From: Nageia nagi
Lineage: Eukaryota; Pinophyta
Length of the DNA stretch: 64,000 bases
Reading direction: 5' to 3'
Assembly (NCBI GenBank): GCA_050084985.1
Contig: JBITNC010000001.1
Coordinates: forward strand, 103,540,001 to 103,604,000
Positions 49,489 through 61,124 of the stretch are shown here, piece by piece. Position 1 is the first letter of the stretch. Each line of letters opens with the position of its first letter. The position numbers were made by a program, and so were the translations under genes. The notes below the pieces were generated by a model. The model saw only the letters and a program-made list of their open reading frames with translations, was not told the DNA's origin and did no database searches.

Positions 49489-49852
49489 TGTTGATCAATC
49501 GAATTGGTCAGTAGATTTCTTATCTACAATCAAGAATCGATGGCGAAATGGAAAGAAAGAATAGAAGGACAAAAACGAAGTAAATGAGTCACAACAAAAA
49601 GAGGGTCAAGCTATTTATTAATAAGAATTGATATAATTAAATTACAATGATAAAGTAGTAATGTTATTACACACTCAACTCTCATACACACTTTCTTGAT
49701 CCTTGATTCTCCTTTTACTATACCCATTTGGTGGCCTGTGGAATCATACCTTTTTGGTCAATGCTGATACAATGATGATAACTAATAGTATTCAGTCATT
49801 AACGATTGATTAGGGTCGATCGATTTACAACATGAAATTCTCCCTGCTAACA
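49489..49852 (-). repeat. Possible 364-bp solo LTR
   Basis: TG...CA-bounded segment (minus strand TGTTAGCAGGGAGAATTTCA ... GATTGATCAACA). Its start resembles small copia-type LTRs and it has an AATAAATAG signal near its middle. No partner copy and no target duplication were found, so this is tentative. Confidence 0.25.
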
Positions 49853-50645
49853 TAGACAAAGATCTAGATGTCGATCATGTTTTCATATTGTGTGTAATTG
49901 AAGCATACATCCAGCCAACAGGGCAGAAACAAAGGGTGATAATGTCACAGCGCTTTTTCTGCGTACCATGGGCATTCTCTTTGTATGGCTTTTATATTAC
50001 TTTTTCCTTCTATATTCCATTATGTGATCTGCAACCGTCGTCAGTATTCATCAATTTCTGGAATGAGTTTCAGACCGACGGTCGATACGGAGAATATGAC
50101 GTCCAAACTGTAAACGTTATCAACTATGAGTCTATGACAACGATAAAAACGATACAATTTCTTCACGCGTCTGACTTTCTCAAAGATTCTGCTAAAACAA
50201 CAGTGCATCCAGATAAGCAATAAAAATTATAAAACCATTCGGCATTATGCTGTAAAGAAAAGGGCGTTGAATATCATAGGCAAATGGGAATTGAATAGCG
50301 GACTTATGGTCTGCCATGTGAATGATATACAGAAAATGAGGCGAAGACACGGCATTCAATTAGCACCACAATCGAGGGGTTGCCTTCAATTTGTCCCGAT
50401 TTGAACAATACATATGAATCCTCAGTTCCAATTTCAGACTTCGATTGTTCTTGAAGCACATGCGGTAACGTGCAAACGGGCGCAGATTCGGAGAAAACAT
50501 TCATAACAAAACGCCTAGTTTTTCAACGTATTTTGAATTATAATAATCGGCCTCCCGTTGAGATTCAAACTTCAAGTGACTATAATAAGCTTCACTTGTG
50601 AGTTGTGCCAGTTGCCTCCAGTCCAGAAAAAGACATATAGGAAGC
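49853..50645. other. CpG-retaining stretch, possible host gene or promoter remnant
   Basis: The base composition differs from its surroundings: CG dinucleotides are frequent here (for example CGACGGTCGATACGG near 50075, CACGCGTC near 50164 and CGGGCGCAG near 50476) and rare in the neighbouring old elements. Open stretches exist on both strands (49888-50223 plus, 111 codons; 50504-50304 minus, 66 codons), neither with a domain I recognise. It may be part of a real gene, an exon or a promoter that escaped methylation-driven CpG loss, or simply a younger insertion. Confidence 0.35.
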
Positions 50646-52255
50646 CAGATGAAGTTGATTGACAATGTTCATGCATTTGGCCATTAAATGTAGATGAGTG
50701 TGATATTTTTAGAAAGCATGATTTCATATATGACATTGATTTTAAATTGTTTATAAAATATGTATTGTATCCTTGATCATTTTAATGTATATGAGAGTTA
50801 ATTCTTTTGCATGCTCCATATAGAACAAGTTATGCAAATAAATCAAGTAATACTAGTATTGGAGAAAGGAAGATGGAAATACGTTGGAAAAACCATTATT
50901 AACATGGTAATTTGGTTTTAGTAAGGAAGAGTTCAGCGATGAATTTTATATCTTTTTTAAGGGTTTTTAAAATACTTTTAGGAGGATGATTGGGGATTTG
51001 AAAATGACCTCTACAAAGTGAAAATGACCTCTACAAAGTGATCAAGGTTTAGGTAAAAGTTGGAGTTTATGTTTATGTCATGTTCTCATTGTTTTATGGA
51101 GTAGATGATTTTATGATTATGATTTTGTAGGTATGTTAAGTTTAGTTTAGTTTTTTTTTTTTAAATAATAATATGGAGAGATGAATTCTTATTTTTAGAT
51201 TTATCATTGTTGTAGTGTGTGATTATAGTTTTTTTTTTTTTGGATGAAAAAACTTTAAATTAATAAAAGATTAATCATACAAAAAGGAGACTAAATAGTT
51301 ATGAAATGTAAGGAAAATGACAATTAGGTAGCTTCATTTATTTGAATTTATATAATAGTAAATCTTTTGAACTATTGGTAGATATGTTGGTGGACATCAC
51401 AGCTAACAATATTAATTTATTTGCTTAGAATTAAATTTTAAGAATTTGCACAATAATAATATCTTGCATGAATTGAATGAAACACAAATTAATAATAATA
51501 ATAAAATAATAAAAGATTGAATAATTAATTTAGCAACATCATTATATATGATATCTCATTGAGAATGTTTGAGAAACTACAAGGAATTTTATCAAGGTAA
51601 TGTTTATCTTCATAATAATATTGATTATAAAATAGTAAGAAAATAAAATCTGATAATATAACTTGTAAGAGGACATAATAAAAAACTATATTATGTGAGG
51701 CATGTGTTATATCTTAGTTGTGACCTAATCTTTGTTAGTACCTTTAGTGAAAGTAGAATTTACACCAATTTGAAATTAATGTTGACTTTGAAATGAGTAC
51801 CTTGGTAACTTGGTCATATGCATATGCTTAAGGATGGTAGAATTTATAACTTGAAAGCATCTACCATATTTTTATATAAAATTAATGTTACATCTAACAA
51901 AGTGATAACCAATGAAAATATTTCTGAAGTATAATGTAAAAGGATGTCATATTATTATTAGTGCGGTATGGGAACTTTGTAGTAAGGATATGGTATGAGG
52001 GTTTAAACTCATAAATAGCTTTCAACCTGGTATTTGTAAGAGCTAAATTAAGATTAAAATTATTTGCAATCATTTTTCTTCAATTTAAGGTATATATGAT
52101 AAAGCATATGGTTTTTTCATTTATATTTATGAGAAATGATTAATGATGTCTCTATTTGTAGTGCTAAGTATTTTATCTCCTTCATATATGATTATACAAT
52201 AAAAGTATTAATGATGTCTCACCTACTTTATAATGTTCATATCTAATGCATCTTG
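50646..52255. other. AT-rich stretch with poly-T runs
   Basis: No gene recognised. A 20-bp tandem duplication (GAAAATGACCTCTACAAAGT) is at about 51000-51039. Poly-T runs are near 51151 and 51229; the latter, followed by GGATGAAAAAACTTT, may be the reversed tail of a non-LTR element, without further support. Confidence 0.4.
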
Positions 52256-52645
52256 TAGTTTGAAGAAGCCTCCAACAATTAGTAGAAAGTGATCATGTTG
52301 GAAAAAGATAATGAATGAGAAAATGGTTACATTGAGAAAAAAAGATACAAGGAGCCTATGTAAGCTACTTCCTAATATAGAAGTAATAAGGTGTCAAAGG
52401 GTTCTCTAAAGAAAAATGCCATAAATGAAAACATAAAAAACTATAAGTCAATATCAACAACAAAAGACTATAGTTACGTCAAAGGATTTGACTATATTGA
52501 GATTGTTATTTCTATGGAAAAATTAAATTCCATAAAAATGACCATTTATACTTTAACGATAATTAATATGAAAGTAGAATATACAAACATATGGATAATA
52601 TTTTGTACTTATGATCTTAAGGAGGATATTGAAATAGAACAATAA
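52256..52645 (+). pseudogene. Ty1/copia reverse transcriptase fragment
   Basis: The N-terminal part of a copia RT in two frames. From 52299 WKKIMNEKMVTLRKKDTRSL and a following LLPN-EVIRC block match W-x-x-AM-x-EM-x-SL-x-KN-TW-L-x-LP. From 52391 KKNAINENIKNYKS, YSYVKGFDYIEIV, KLNSIKMTIYTLTI and FCTYDLKEDIEIEQ match KARLVAKG-Q--GIDY-E-FSPV, SIR-LLAIA and AFL-G-L-EEIYMEQ. Several conserved residues are lost (KARLVAKG is NYKSISTTKD). Further RT and RNase H downstream could not be followed. Confidence 0.65.
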
Positions 52646-53403
52646 AAAAACACATATAGATATTTAGAGTTAGCATTGGAAAAATGATCTTTAATTTATG
52701 TTATAAAGGAATATTTTAAAAGAATTAGTACAATTGTGTGGTTATATATTTCACTTCAAGAGTCAATATATGTATCCTCTTTTTATGAGAATTATGATAC
52801 CCAGATGCATCCTTTAATGAGAATTAGCAAGATTGGATTTGGAATTTACATATATAAATCCTCTTCTTACATCTTATTCATTATTCTTCAAAGAATATGA
52901 TACCATTATGCAATTATGATAGTAGTGTAGTGTAGTGGATATAATGTAGCATTTTTAATTCTAGTGTTATTTGGATGGTAGCGACTTTATTTTAATATAG
53001 TTAGACTTTTCCATCTTCATTAATACATAAAATTAATTTCTTTATTTTTTATTTCAAACAAGATATTTATATCCTTATCCTATAGGTGGTGAATGCATTT
53101 CTATTTTAGTATGTATTTCTTCATTCTTTTAGTTTATGGCAATGCAAATTGAGTTGTTAAGAATGAAAAACCAAGATCTCGTTCTTACCTAAATTCACTT
53201 GTTCTTTTTGTGAATGCTCATGATATTTGCGATTACTACTATTTTCATTAAATTGTACTCATTTGATTCATTTTAATTTTATGGCCTATATTTCTAGTAG
53301 GTTGTTTAAGTATTAAGGAAGGCTATTTTTGGCCTAATATAATACCCAATAATGTTGTACCAAAAGCTTTATAGATTTCAATGATCATACAAGTTTAGAT
53401 ATA
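52646..53403. other. AT-rich stretch, no gene seen
   Basis: Probably decayed remainder of the copia element. No motif recognised. Confidence 0.35.
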
Positions 53404-54324
53404 TGTTTACAAATAAAATTGAGCGTGTAAATAAGTAAATAGGTAAATATCTATAAACTCAATATTATCTGTATTCTAGCTACAGATAGCAATTTATTCT
53501 AGATAACAATAAACAACAACATAACCAATTAAGAAGTGTAATTGTACCAACCAAGACTGTAATTTATGTACTTACCTCATGGAATGTACCTGACAACGAA
53601 AGATGCAGATATTGGCGATGTAATGATGATAAGCTGCCTTTCCCACAATGTTGTGACCTGCAAGGATGCAAAAAGAGGACTGCAGGCGGTCCGTTTCAGT
53701 GGTATAAGAGCATCAACAGTGTTCTTCCATTCACAAAGGAGCACCAGTGGCCTTTGTTCAATAGTTTTGACCTCTCGATTAGGTCCAGATCTTCAGTATA
53801 GATATATCAGATAGCAGTATAATATCAGAATTGATCGTAGATGTAAGGAGAGCTTGCGTAAGGAAGCACACAAACCACAACCTTGTAGGCGGTACCAAGA
53901 GATACCTTAAGGGGTAGCCACTTACAAGACCATACGCGAGATCATGTGTATCCTTGTTATTGTGGACTTACTATTAGATCCCTTATTTATATAGATAATA
54001 GATAATACCGCCCATAGGTCGGCGTGCATCCACCTAAATAAGGTTAATTCACAAAATTTAAGATAAACACATCAATAAACAAGATAATTCATGCAATACT
54101 CATGATAAACCATGCAATATTCAAGATAACCCATGCAATATTCAAGATAACCTATGCAATATTCAAGATAACCCAATGCAATATTCAAGATAACCCATAC
54201 AATATTCATATTCAAGCCAAACATTGATATTATCACTTTAATCCATTCAAAACATATAGTTAGGCCAAGCATATTTCATTAATTTATTGATTTAAAAACA
54301 TAAAATCATTTTTATGTGTTAACA
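53404..54324 (-). repeat. Left (3') LTR of the young element
   Basis: Plus-strand TGTTTACAAA ... GTTAACA, 921 bp, collinear with 61140-62060 without gaps. Nearly all differences are transitions. Confidence 0.95.
54091..54216. repeat. 21-bp tandem repeat inside the left LTR
   Basis: About six copies of ATGCAATATTCAAGATAACC with small changes. The same array occurs in the right LTR, so it predates the insertion. On the minus strand it lies in U3, before the TATA-like site, where repeats often act as enhancer-like elements (inference). Confidence 0.8.
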
Positions 54325-54340
54325 GATGCCCCACTTTGGA
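54325..54340 (-). promoter_or_regulatory. Polypurine tract of the young element
   Basis: Minus-strand CCAAAGTGGGGCATC directly before the LTR start TGTTAACAC. AAAGTGGGG is the usual core in plant gypsy elements. Confidence 0.8.
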
Positions 54341-54689
54341 TGTGAAATCGAAAGAAACATGAGGTGACTTGAGATTTTGCATTCAAAGTAAAAACACCAT
54401 ATCATAGCAAACAATTTTGATAAGCAATGATAAACATTAACCATTCTGAACTTAAACAACATCATGATAAAGCTTATTAGTACTAGATATGAGTTGAGAA
54501 AACTCCTTTTAATATTACCTTGGGCATGCTTGCCCCTTGTGTTTTGTTGTAGGAGGTGATAGCCTGATATATCTGATAATCTGATAATCTTGCTGCGATG
54601 CTGATGACCCAAGAAAACAAACTTGATGACACACATGACAATGATAAGACAGACGACTTGACCACACATGTCGACCGGACGACAACTTG
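54341..54689 (-). other. Young element 3' non-coding region
   Basis: Non-repetitive part of the 3' region next to the polypurine tract. No gene seen. Confidence 0.5.
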
Positions 54690-54900
54690 ACAAGACCACA
54701 TCACAAGACAAAACATGACAACACACATGACCAACTCACAAGACAAGACATGATAACACACATGATCAACTCACAAGACATGACATGATAACACACATGA
54801 TCAACTCATAAGACATGATAACACACATGACCAACTCACAAGACAAGACATGATAAGACACATGATCAACTCACAAGACACATGACAGCACATGATAATC
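54690..54900. repeat. CATGAT/CAACTCA tandem array
   Basis: About five irregular copies of a unit of roughly 40 bp built on ACACACATGATCAACTCA and CAAGACATGAT. Unit length varies because of internal gains and losses. Confidence 0.75.
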
Positions 54901-54917
54901 ATAACTGCACACAGGGG

Positions 54918-55397
54918 AGAGCTAAGTTCCACACAACTGAGCCTTCGCATCCAGAGATGTGCTGCAGTTGCATAAGAATCGAACTCCATAAAACAAGTGA
55001 TAAGCTGATACATGAGAGCTAAGTTCCACACAACTGAGCCTTCACACCAAGAGGTGTACTCCAGTTGTATAAGAACTGAACTCCGCAAAATAATGATAAG
55101 CTGATATGTGAGAGCTAAGTTCCACACAACTGAGCCTTCACACCAAGAGGTGTACTCTAGTTGCATAAGAACTGAACTCCGCAAAACAATGATAAGCTGA
55201 TATGTGAGAGCTAAGTTCCACACAACTGAGCCTTCGCACCAAGAGGTGTACTCCAGTTGCATAAGAATCAAACTCTGCAAAATAATGATAAGCTGATATG
55301 TGAGAGCTAAGTTCCACACAACTGAGCCTTCGCACCAAGAGGTGTACTGCAGTTGCATAAGAACCGAACTCCGTAAAACAAGTGATAAACTGATGAA
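54918..55397. repeat. 96-bp tandem array, five units
   Basis: Units start at about 54918, 55014, 55110, 55206 and 55302 with GAGAGCTAAGTTCCACACAA and end with AATGATAAGCTGATATGT. Spacing is constant at 96 bp. Units 2-5 are closest to each other; unit 1 is more diverged. Confidence 0.9.
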
Positions 55398-56180
55398 GCT
55401 GACACTTCACCAAGAGGCATGATAAACTGATAATGGGAGCTGGAACTCCACTCATAAGCATGATAAGCGGATATCAGGAGCTGAAACTCCACTCATAGGC
55501 ACATGATAAGCTGACAATAGGAGCTAGAACTCCACTCATAAGCACGATAAGCTGATCACGAGAGCTGGGACTCCACTCATAGGCACATGATAATAGGAGC
55601 TGGAACTCCACTCATAAGCACGATAAGCTGATCATGGGAGCTGGGACTCCACTCATAGGCACATGATAAGCTGATAATGGGAGCTGAGACTCCACTCATA
55701 GGCACATGATAAGCTGATAATGGGAGCTAGGACTCCACTCCTAAGCACGATAAGCTGATCATGGGAGCTAGGACTCCTCTCACAAGCATGATAAGCTGAC
55801 AACGGGAGCTGGAACTCCACTCACAAGCATGATAAGCTGATAATAGGAGCTAGAACTCCACTCACAAACATGATAATCTAACAACGAGAGCTGGAACTCC
55901 ACTCACAAGCATGATAATCTGACAATGGGAGCTAGAACTCCACTCACAAGCATGATAAGCTGACAATGGGAGCTGAAACTCCACTCACAAGCATGATAAT
56001 CTGACAACAGGAGCTGGAACTCCACTCACAAGCATGATAATCTGACAATGGGAGCTGGAACTCCACTCTTAAGCATGATAATCTGACAACGAGAGTTGGA
56101 ACTCCACTCACAAGCATGATAAGCTGACAACAGGAGCTGGAACTCCACTCTCAAACATGATAATCTGATTACTCGGGTCT
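55398..56180. repeat. 41-bp tandem array, about 19 units
   Basis: Units of about 38-43 bp such as GAGCTGGAACTCCACTCACA followed by AGCATGATAATCTGACAATGG. It directly follows the 96-bp array and shares GAGCT, GAACTCC and ATGATAAGCTGAT with it, so the short unit looks like a condensed version of the long one. No unique spacers lie between units. Confidence 0.9.
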
Positions 56181-56470
56181 GCCAACACAAAACACAAAGC
56201 AATATTCTCCTGGATATAACATTCATCAAGCACCTATGATGCACCCATGATACTTAGATAAACTAATTTTCTAGATAAAAGGAATGCGGGTGGTCCACTT
56301 TTAATAGTTATGGAACGTGGGCGGTCCACTCTTAACAGATATGGAGTGCGGGTGCTCTTCTTCTACCCTCAAACTAACTTTCTAATTTGCTTCTATGATG
56401 TCTACTCACATGATCATCTCTTTAGTATACTTTGATACAATCCAGACGCCCGTATTGACCTGTAGGCCAC
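56181..56470 (-). other. 3' non-coding region after pol
   Basis: Between the pol stop and the arrays. It contains two or three copies of a GTGGTCCACT-x-TTAA-like word (near 56289, 56327 and 56350) with a period of about 38 bp. No gene. Confidence 0.5.
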
Positions 56471-57038
56471 CTAAATGTAATACTTCTTCAAATGCCTAGC
56501 ATTAATGGGATTCTTGAGAATCTCCCCATCCAATGTAGACAACCTGTAAGCACCCCTACCAAATACTTCTGTAATAAGGTATGGTCCCACCCAATTGGGC
56601 TCAAACTTTCCTTTAAGCTCATCTCTGGCTGTAGTATTGGAAATATTCTCCTGCAAGACCATATCTCCAACCTTAAAATCCTTAGGGATCATCCTCTTAC
56701 CATATGATCTCTTAATCCTCTACTGATATGCTCTGAGGTGTTCTAATGCAGTGATTCTCTTTTCATCTAGGGCTTCAAGTTGATTCACCCTTACCTCCAA
56801 ATATTGTGGTTCCTTCATCATGTCCTTGTGTGCAATTCTCAACGATGGGATCTCAATCTCAAGAGGAATAACCGCTTCATATCCAAACACAAGAGAATAT
56901 GGGGTGGCTCCTGTTGCTATCCTTTCACTTATCCTATATGCCCATAAAGCATAAGGTAATTGCTCATGCCAATCTCTCCCATTTTTCTTGATACTCTTGG
57001 CCAATATCCCTTTGATTGTCTTATTTGTAGCCTCTGCT
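56471..57038 (-). pseudogene. Integrase C-terminal part of the young element
   Basis: Only the end of integrase remains. It begins in mid-domain with AEATNKTIKGILAKS (about 57037), so the zinc-binding part and the two Asp of the catalytic core are absent. WHEQLPYALWAYR, LEIEIPSLRIAHKDM and FEPNWVGPYLITE follow, and the frame ends at HLKKYYI, stop at 56473-56471. One internal TAG at 56722-56720. Confidence 0.9.
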
Positions 57039-57060
57039 ATATCTGTTAACGCACATTCAT
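57020..57060 (-). other. Internal deletion junction
   Basis: Reading on the minus strand, the acidic post-RNase H linker (EFKDECALTDI) runs without frame change into the integrase sequence AEATNK. By comparison with inner element 1 about 1.35 kb is missing: the second RNase H and the integrase zinc-binding domain plus most of its core. Confidence 0.8.
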
Positions 57061-58837
57061 CCTTGAATTCTTCTCTGAGCTCTGTATTATCCCTTATGGG
57101 GAATTCTACCACAAAATCTATGATTGCCTATCCCTTAATTGATTTCTGCTTGACAAATCTGAGATCAAATTCTTGAAGTAACATGACCCATTTTGCTGCT
57201 CTTCCGTCTAGGCAAGGTTTTGACATTAAGTACCTCAATGGATCTGCCTATGTAAGCACATGTGTAGTGCTATTGATTAGGTAGTGCCACAAGTTTTTAG
57301 TAGCAAACACCACACATTGACATATCTTCTCGATAGGAGTGTATCTAGTCTCGTAATCTTTCAATGTCCTACTGACAAAATAGATAGCCCTCTCTTTACC
57401 ATCCTCCTCCTTCTTAGCCAACATTACTCCAAATGCATGTTTTGTAGCTGAGACATAAAGCCAAAGGGGTTCTCCATGCCTATATGGAGCTAACACCAAC
57501 GGGTGCAACAGATATTCTTTTATCTTGTCAAATGACTCCTGACATTTATTATCCCATTTGAACTCAACATCTTTTTTAAGTAGATGAGACATAGGAGCTA
57601 TCTTATCCATTAATTGGCATATAAATCTCCTGATGACCTATATTTTACCTTGTAAACTCCTTAATTGCTTGAGATTCGTTGGAGGTGCCATTTCTATGAT
57701 GGCTTTTATCTTCTTGGGATCCACTTCCACACCTCTTCTTGAGACAATATGCCCCAAGAGTTTTCCTGATGACACACCAAATACACACTTCTGTGGCTTA
57801 ACTCTTAACTTGTACTGTCTCATCCTTTCAAATGCTGCTTTTAGATCTTGAACATGGTCCTCTTTGTTCTTAGATTTAATCAAAATGTCATCAACATATA
57901 CCTCAACTGTCTTATGAATAAAATCATGGAACATAGCCGTCATGGCTCTTTGGTATGTAGCTCCTGCATTCTTGAGACCAAACGGCATTACCTTGTAACA
58001 AAAGTTGCCCCAAGGTGTCCTAAAGGCTATTTTATGTTGATCACTTTCTTTGATTTTAATCTGATTATATCCAGAAAAGCCATCCATAAATGACAACATT
58101 TCATATCTTGCTAAACTGTCAATGATCATATCTATGTTAGGCAATGGGAAATCATCTTTTGGACAAGCTTTGTTGAGATCCCTAAAATCAGTACACACTC
58201 TAATTTCACTTGTAGGCTTCTTAACTAGAACTACATTAGCCATCCATTCTGAGTAGTCAATGGATCTTATAAATCCGACTTCTAGCAATTTTTCTATTTC
58301 CTTCTTCACAAGCAATGAAACCTGAAAAGGCATTTTTTGTGGCTTTTGTTTCACTAGAATTGCCCCCTTTTCGACCACCAGGTTATGAACCACAAAGTTC
58401 TCATCTAACCCTGGCATATCCTTGTAAGACCATGCAAACAACTCAGAATAATCATAAAAAGATTGAACTAATTCACTCTGCAATGGTGCCTCAAGAAGCT
58501 TACCCGTTTTTAGTATTCGTGGTGTCTCTTGAGAGCCAATATTAACTTCTTCGATTTCTTCATTTAACCAGGTAACTTCAGCTTTTGATGACAAAGGGAA
58601 TGGTAACTCTCCCAACCCCTCAATCTTATCATCTCTGGATCCCTTGAAATAAGCATGTATATCTGGACAATGTGCTTGCATTCTTCTTTCATGCCTTATT
58701 GGATATTCTATTCTAGCACCTAATGTTTCTAGAAAGGCATCATCATTTTGAAATAAATCTATAGTGTGTATAACATCTTCCTCATCAATCTCGCAATCAA
58801 TAACATAACAATCGCTTACCCATTCGTCGATCTGCAC
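57060..58837 (-). pseudogene. Reverse transcriptase and RNase H of the young element
   Basis: The best-kept pol part in the window. RT shows LLVKKEIEKLLEVGFIRSID, WMANVVLVKKPTSEIRVCTD, LNKACPKDDFPLPNIDMIID, MDGFSGYNQIKIKESD, VMPFGLKNAGATYQRAM and the intact catalytic YVDDILIKS (57888-57899). RNase H follows with EDGKERAIYFVSRTLKDYET, then ADPLRYLMSKPCLDGRAAKW and LLQEFDLRFVKQKSIKG. The frame is continuous from 58987, but TAG stops interrupt it at 57640-57638, 57250-57248 and 57130-57128. At two of these relatives usually have Gln (TQADPL, KGQAI). Confidence 0.93.
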
Positions 58838-59932
58838 TGTTCCTGGGATTCTGTCCTGACCAACGTCATCACCACCTTGACACGGAACTACACTTGACTG
58901 ATTTTTCTCTATTTCTTTCTCGAAAAAAGATCGCTGGTGGTCCTCTATCTTTGCAAAGAAACATGGGCATTCCTCTTTGTTACCTTGCTACTGTTTATTG
59001 AAGTTTTTTTCCTGACTAAGTTCATTGGTATTCATGATAACATATGAACCAATCCCGATATCCATCACGTTAATTTTCTGTAATGCTTTCCTGTAAATCC
59101 GATCATTCCTATCTTGAAGGGTTTCATCTTCCGCATCACATGGAACAAATCTCTTCGGGAGGACCAGATTACACTGCTTAGCCATCTGTTCATCTGCCTC
59201 AACCTTATAGACGTTCCCCTCAAAGTAGAATTTAAAACACCTATGTAATGTTGATGCCACTCCCTCCATATCATCTATCCAAGGTCTTCCCAGGATAAAG
59301 TTAAATGAAGGCCTTCCTTCCATGATATAAAACAAAGTATCAAGCACTTTATTACCAACCTTAATTGGTAGTGTAATAGTTCCTGCATGCTTTCTAGGTA
59401 TACCATCAAATCCTTTGACTTTCATGGTGGTTTCTTCCCTTGGAGGTAACACATCTAGATCGAATTGCTCCAACAAGTGAGTGGTAGCAATATTCAAGGC
59501 TACCCCTCCATCTATCAATGACCTCTTAACTGTCACTCCAAAGGTCTCCACCTCAATGAACAAAGGCGGATGAAGCCTAGTGACATCCTTACTAGGCTTC
59601 TCGTTAGGGTTAAATGTAATAACTTCCCCTTTCCCCCAAATCTTAGCCTTTTCTGCAAAAGCAGCAATAGAAATATTTCGATCTACCTGACTATTCCTAA
59701 AAACCTGATTCATCATCTCCCTATGAGGTGCTAAAATCTGAAGTAACTCAAAGAGACTAACCTTAGCTGGTGTGCTTTTTAACTGCTCAATTAAATCAAA
59801 ACTTCTAGGGTCTTTTGGTAACTCCCTCTCGTAGGTAACTGGATCTACCATTTCCCTAGCTTTCCCTCTTGTGAGTGCCGCACAAACATCTTCGTGGAAA
59901 ATCACATTGACATGTTGCTCTACCTCCACATC
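58838..59932 (-). pseudogene. Aspartic protease region of the young element
   Basis: In frame with Gag and RT. VKRSLIDGGVALNIATTHLL near 59530 is the active site with Asp-Gly-Gly intact. FILGRPWIDDMEGVASTLHR near 59285 follows. The region is closed by a TAG at 58990-58988 after NFNKQ, but the frame goes on beyond it (QGNKEECPCFF) into the RT. An upstream TAG at 59935-59933 separates it from Gag. Confidence 0.9.
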
Positions 59933-61048
59933 CTAAACTTTTGCTGGACACACATAAAATCCATCTTCTATGAGTTTCTGTACCCTATCCCTAAGGCTTA
60001 CATGCCCATTTGTAGCATGGCCCTTAGTCTGATGGTACTCGTAATATCTATCTTCCTTATACCAAGAGGGTCTTTCTGCTATAGGATCTTCTTCCTGCTT
60101 TGGTAAAGGTTGTAACAATCCTTTTGCTATAAGATATTTTAAGATATACTTCGGAGGTATGGGAAATTTCACAAATTTCCTCTCTTTCATCACATTCGTC
60201 TTCTCAACCACATGAATAGTTTTCTCCTTCTTTGACGATGGCAGTCTCTTATCTTCTGCTTTAGCCTTATCACCATTGCTATACTTTACAAGTCCTAGCT
60301 TCACAAGGACTTTCTCTTTCTCTAACAGTTTATATGTCATATCAGAAAATGTAAGATGTGTATAATCGATAACATTTGATTGTAAGGGAAATATAACAGC
60401 TTCTTTAAAAATGTTATTTACCTCTTTTTCTGTTAATCTTGTCTTCACTTGCTGCCATGTCTTCTTAAACCTAACAACAAATTTGTCTAGTTGTTCATCA
60501 CTATCTTGTTTGATAGCACATAAATCTGATAGCATAATCTCCTTCTTGATGTTATGCTTATACTGTTCCAGAAACAAATTACTAAATTCCTCAAATGATG
60601 TAATGGACCCTTCAGGTAAGGCATAAAACCATTCTCGAGCCTCTCCTTCCAAGCTCTGGGGGAAGAACTTAGCTTGCAATCTTTGGTCTGTACCAATTTT
60701 GAGTTCACACTCATCCTTGAAACCCTGTATATGTCTTCTTGGATCTCCTTCACCATTGAACTTACTGAATTTTGGTTCTTTGTAATCAGATGGTGGCATG
60801 TGCCTACAAATTTCATCACATAAAGGACTACTGAATTTGAAAGAATCATTTGGTGGAGCTGATCTCCTTACCAATCTATCTATCTGTCTCTGCATACCTT
60901 CCATAGTAGCTTGAACATTACTATTGTCACCTTCAACGCTATTTTACATTCTTCCGGATCCCTCCGAATCATCATGTCTGATTTCTACCAATAATTCATC
61001 CAAACCTCTTTTTGAAAGACTACGCAAAAATAACTTAAGCTGTTCCAT
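59933..61048 (-). pseudogene. gag of the young element
   Basis: Starts at ATG 61048 (MEQLKLFLRSLSKRGLDELL), only 91 bp after the LTR. A TAA at 60946-60944 interrupts codon 35; the frame continues with MEGMQRQIDRLVRRSAPP. Gag core: EPKFSKFNGEGDPRRHI, LQAKFFPQSLEGEAREWFYA and SITSFEEFSNLFLEQY. The C-terminal modified knuckle reads YYEYHQTKGHATNGHVSLRD; relatives carry Cys at the first Tyr and near the last His, so zinc binding is probably lost. Ends at a TAG (59935-59933), which could be an original gag/pol stop or a later mutation. Confidence 0.9.
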
Positions 61049-61124
61049 AACTAAAACACTCACAAAATAGATGTTAGTCTTAACTAAAACCTTTAGGGTT
61101 TTAGTATAATGATGTGCACTTCAC

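Noticed and set aside
53566-53814. 82-codon plus-strand frame in the LTR, repeated at 61302-61532
   Set aside because: Present twice only because it is in the LTR; antisense to the element, no motif, and changes between copies do not favour silent sites.
54801-55358. 185-codon minus-strand open frame with a 32-residue repeat
   Set aside because: It exists only because the 96-bp tandem unit is a multiple of three; it lies in the 3' non-coding region of the element and has no domain.
55398-56180. CRISPR-like regular array
   Set aside because: Units adjoin directly with no unique spacers, unit length drifts, and the setting is a plant retrotransposon.
57633-58545. Several plus-strand frames of 70-80 codons
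   Set aside because: Shadows of the well-supported reverse transcriptase on the minus strand.
59933-59935. The gag/pol TAG as a proven programmed readthrough site
   Set aside because: Possible, since some elements separate gag and pol by a stop, but five other TAG codons lie within the same frame, so simple mutation explains it equally well.
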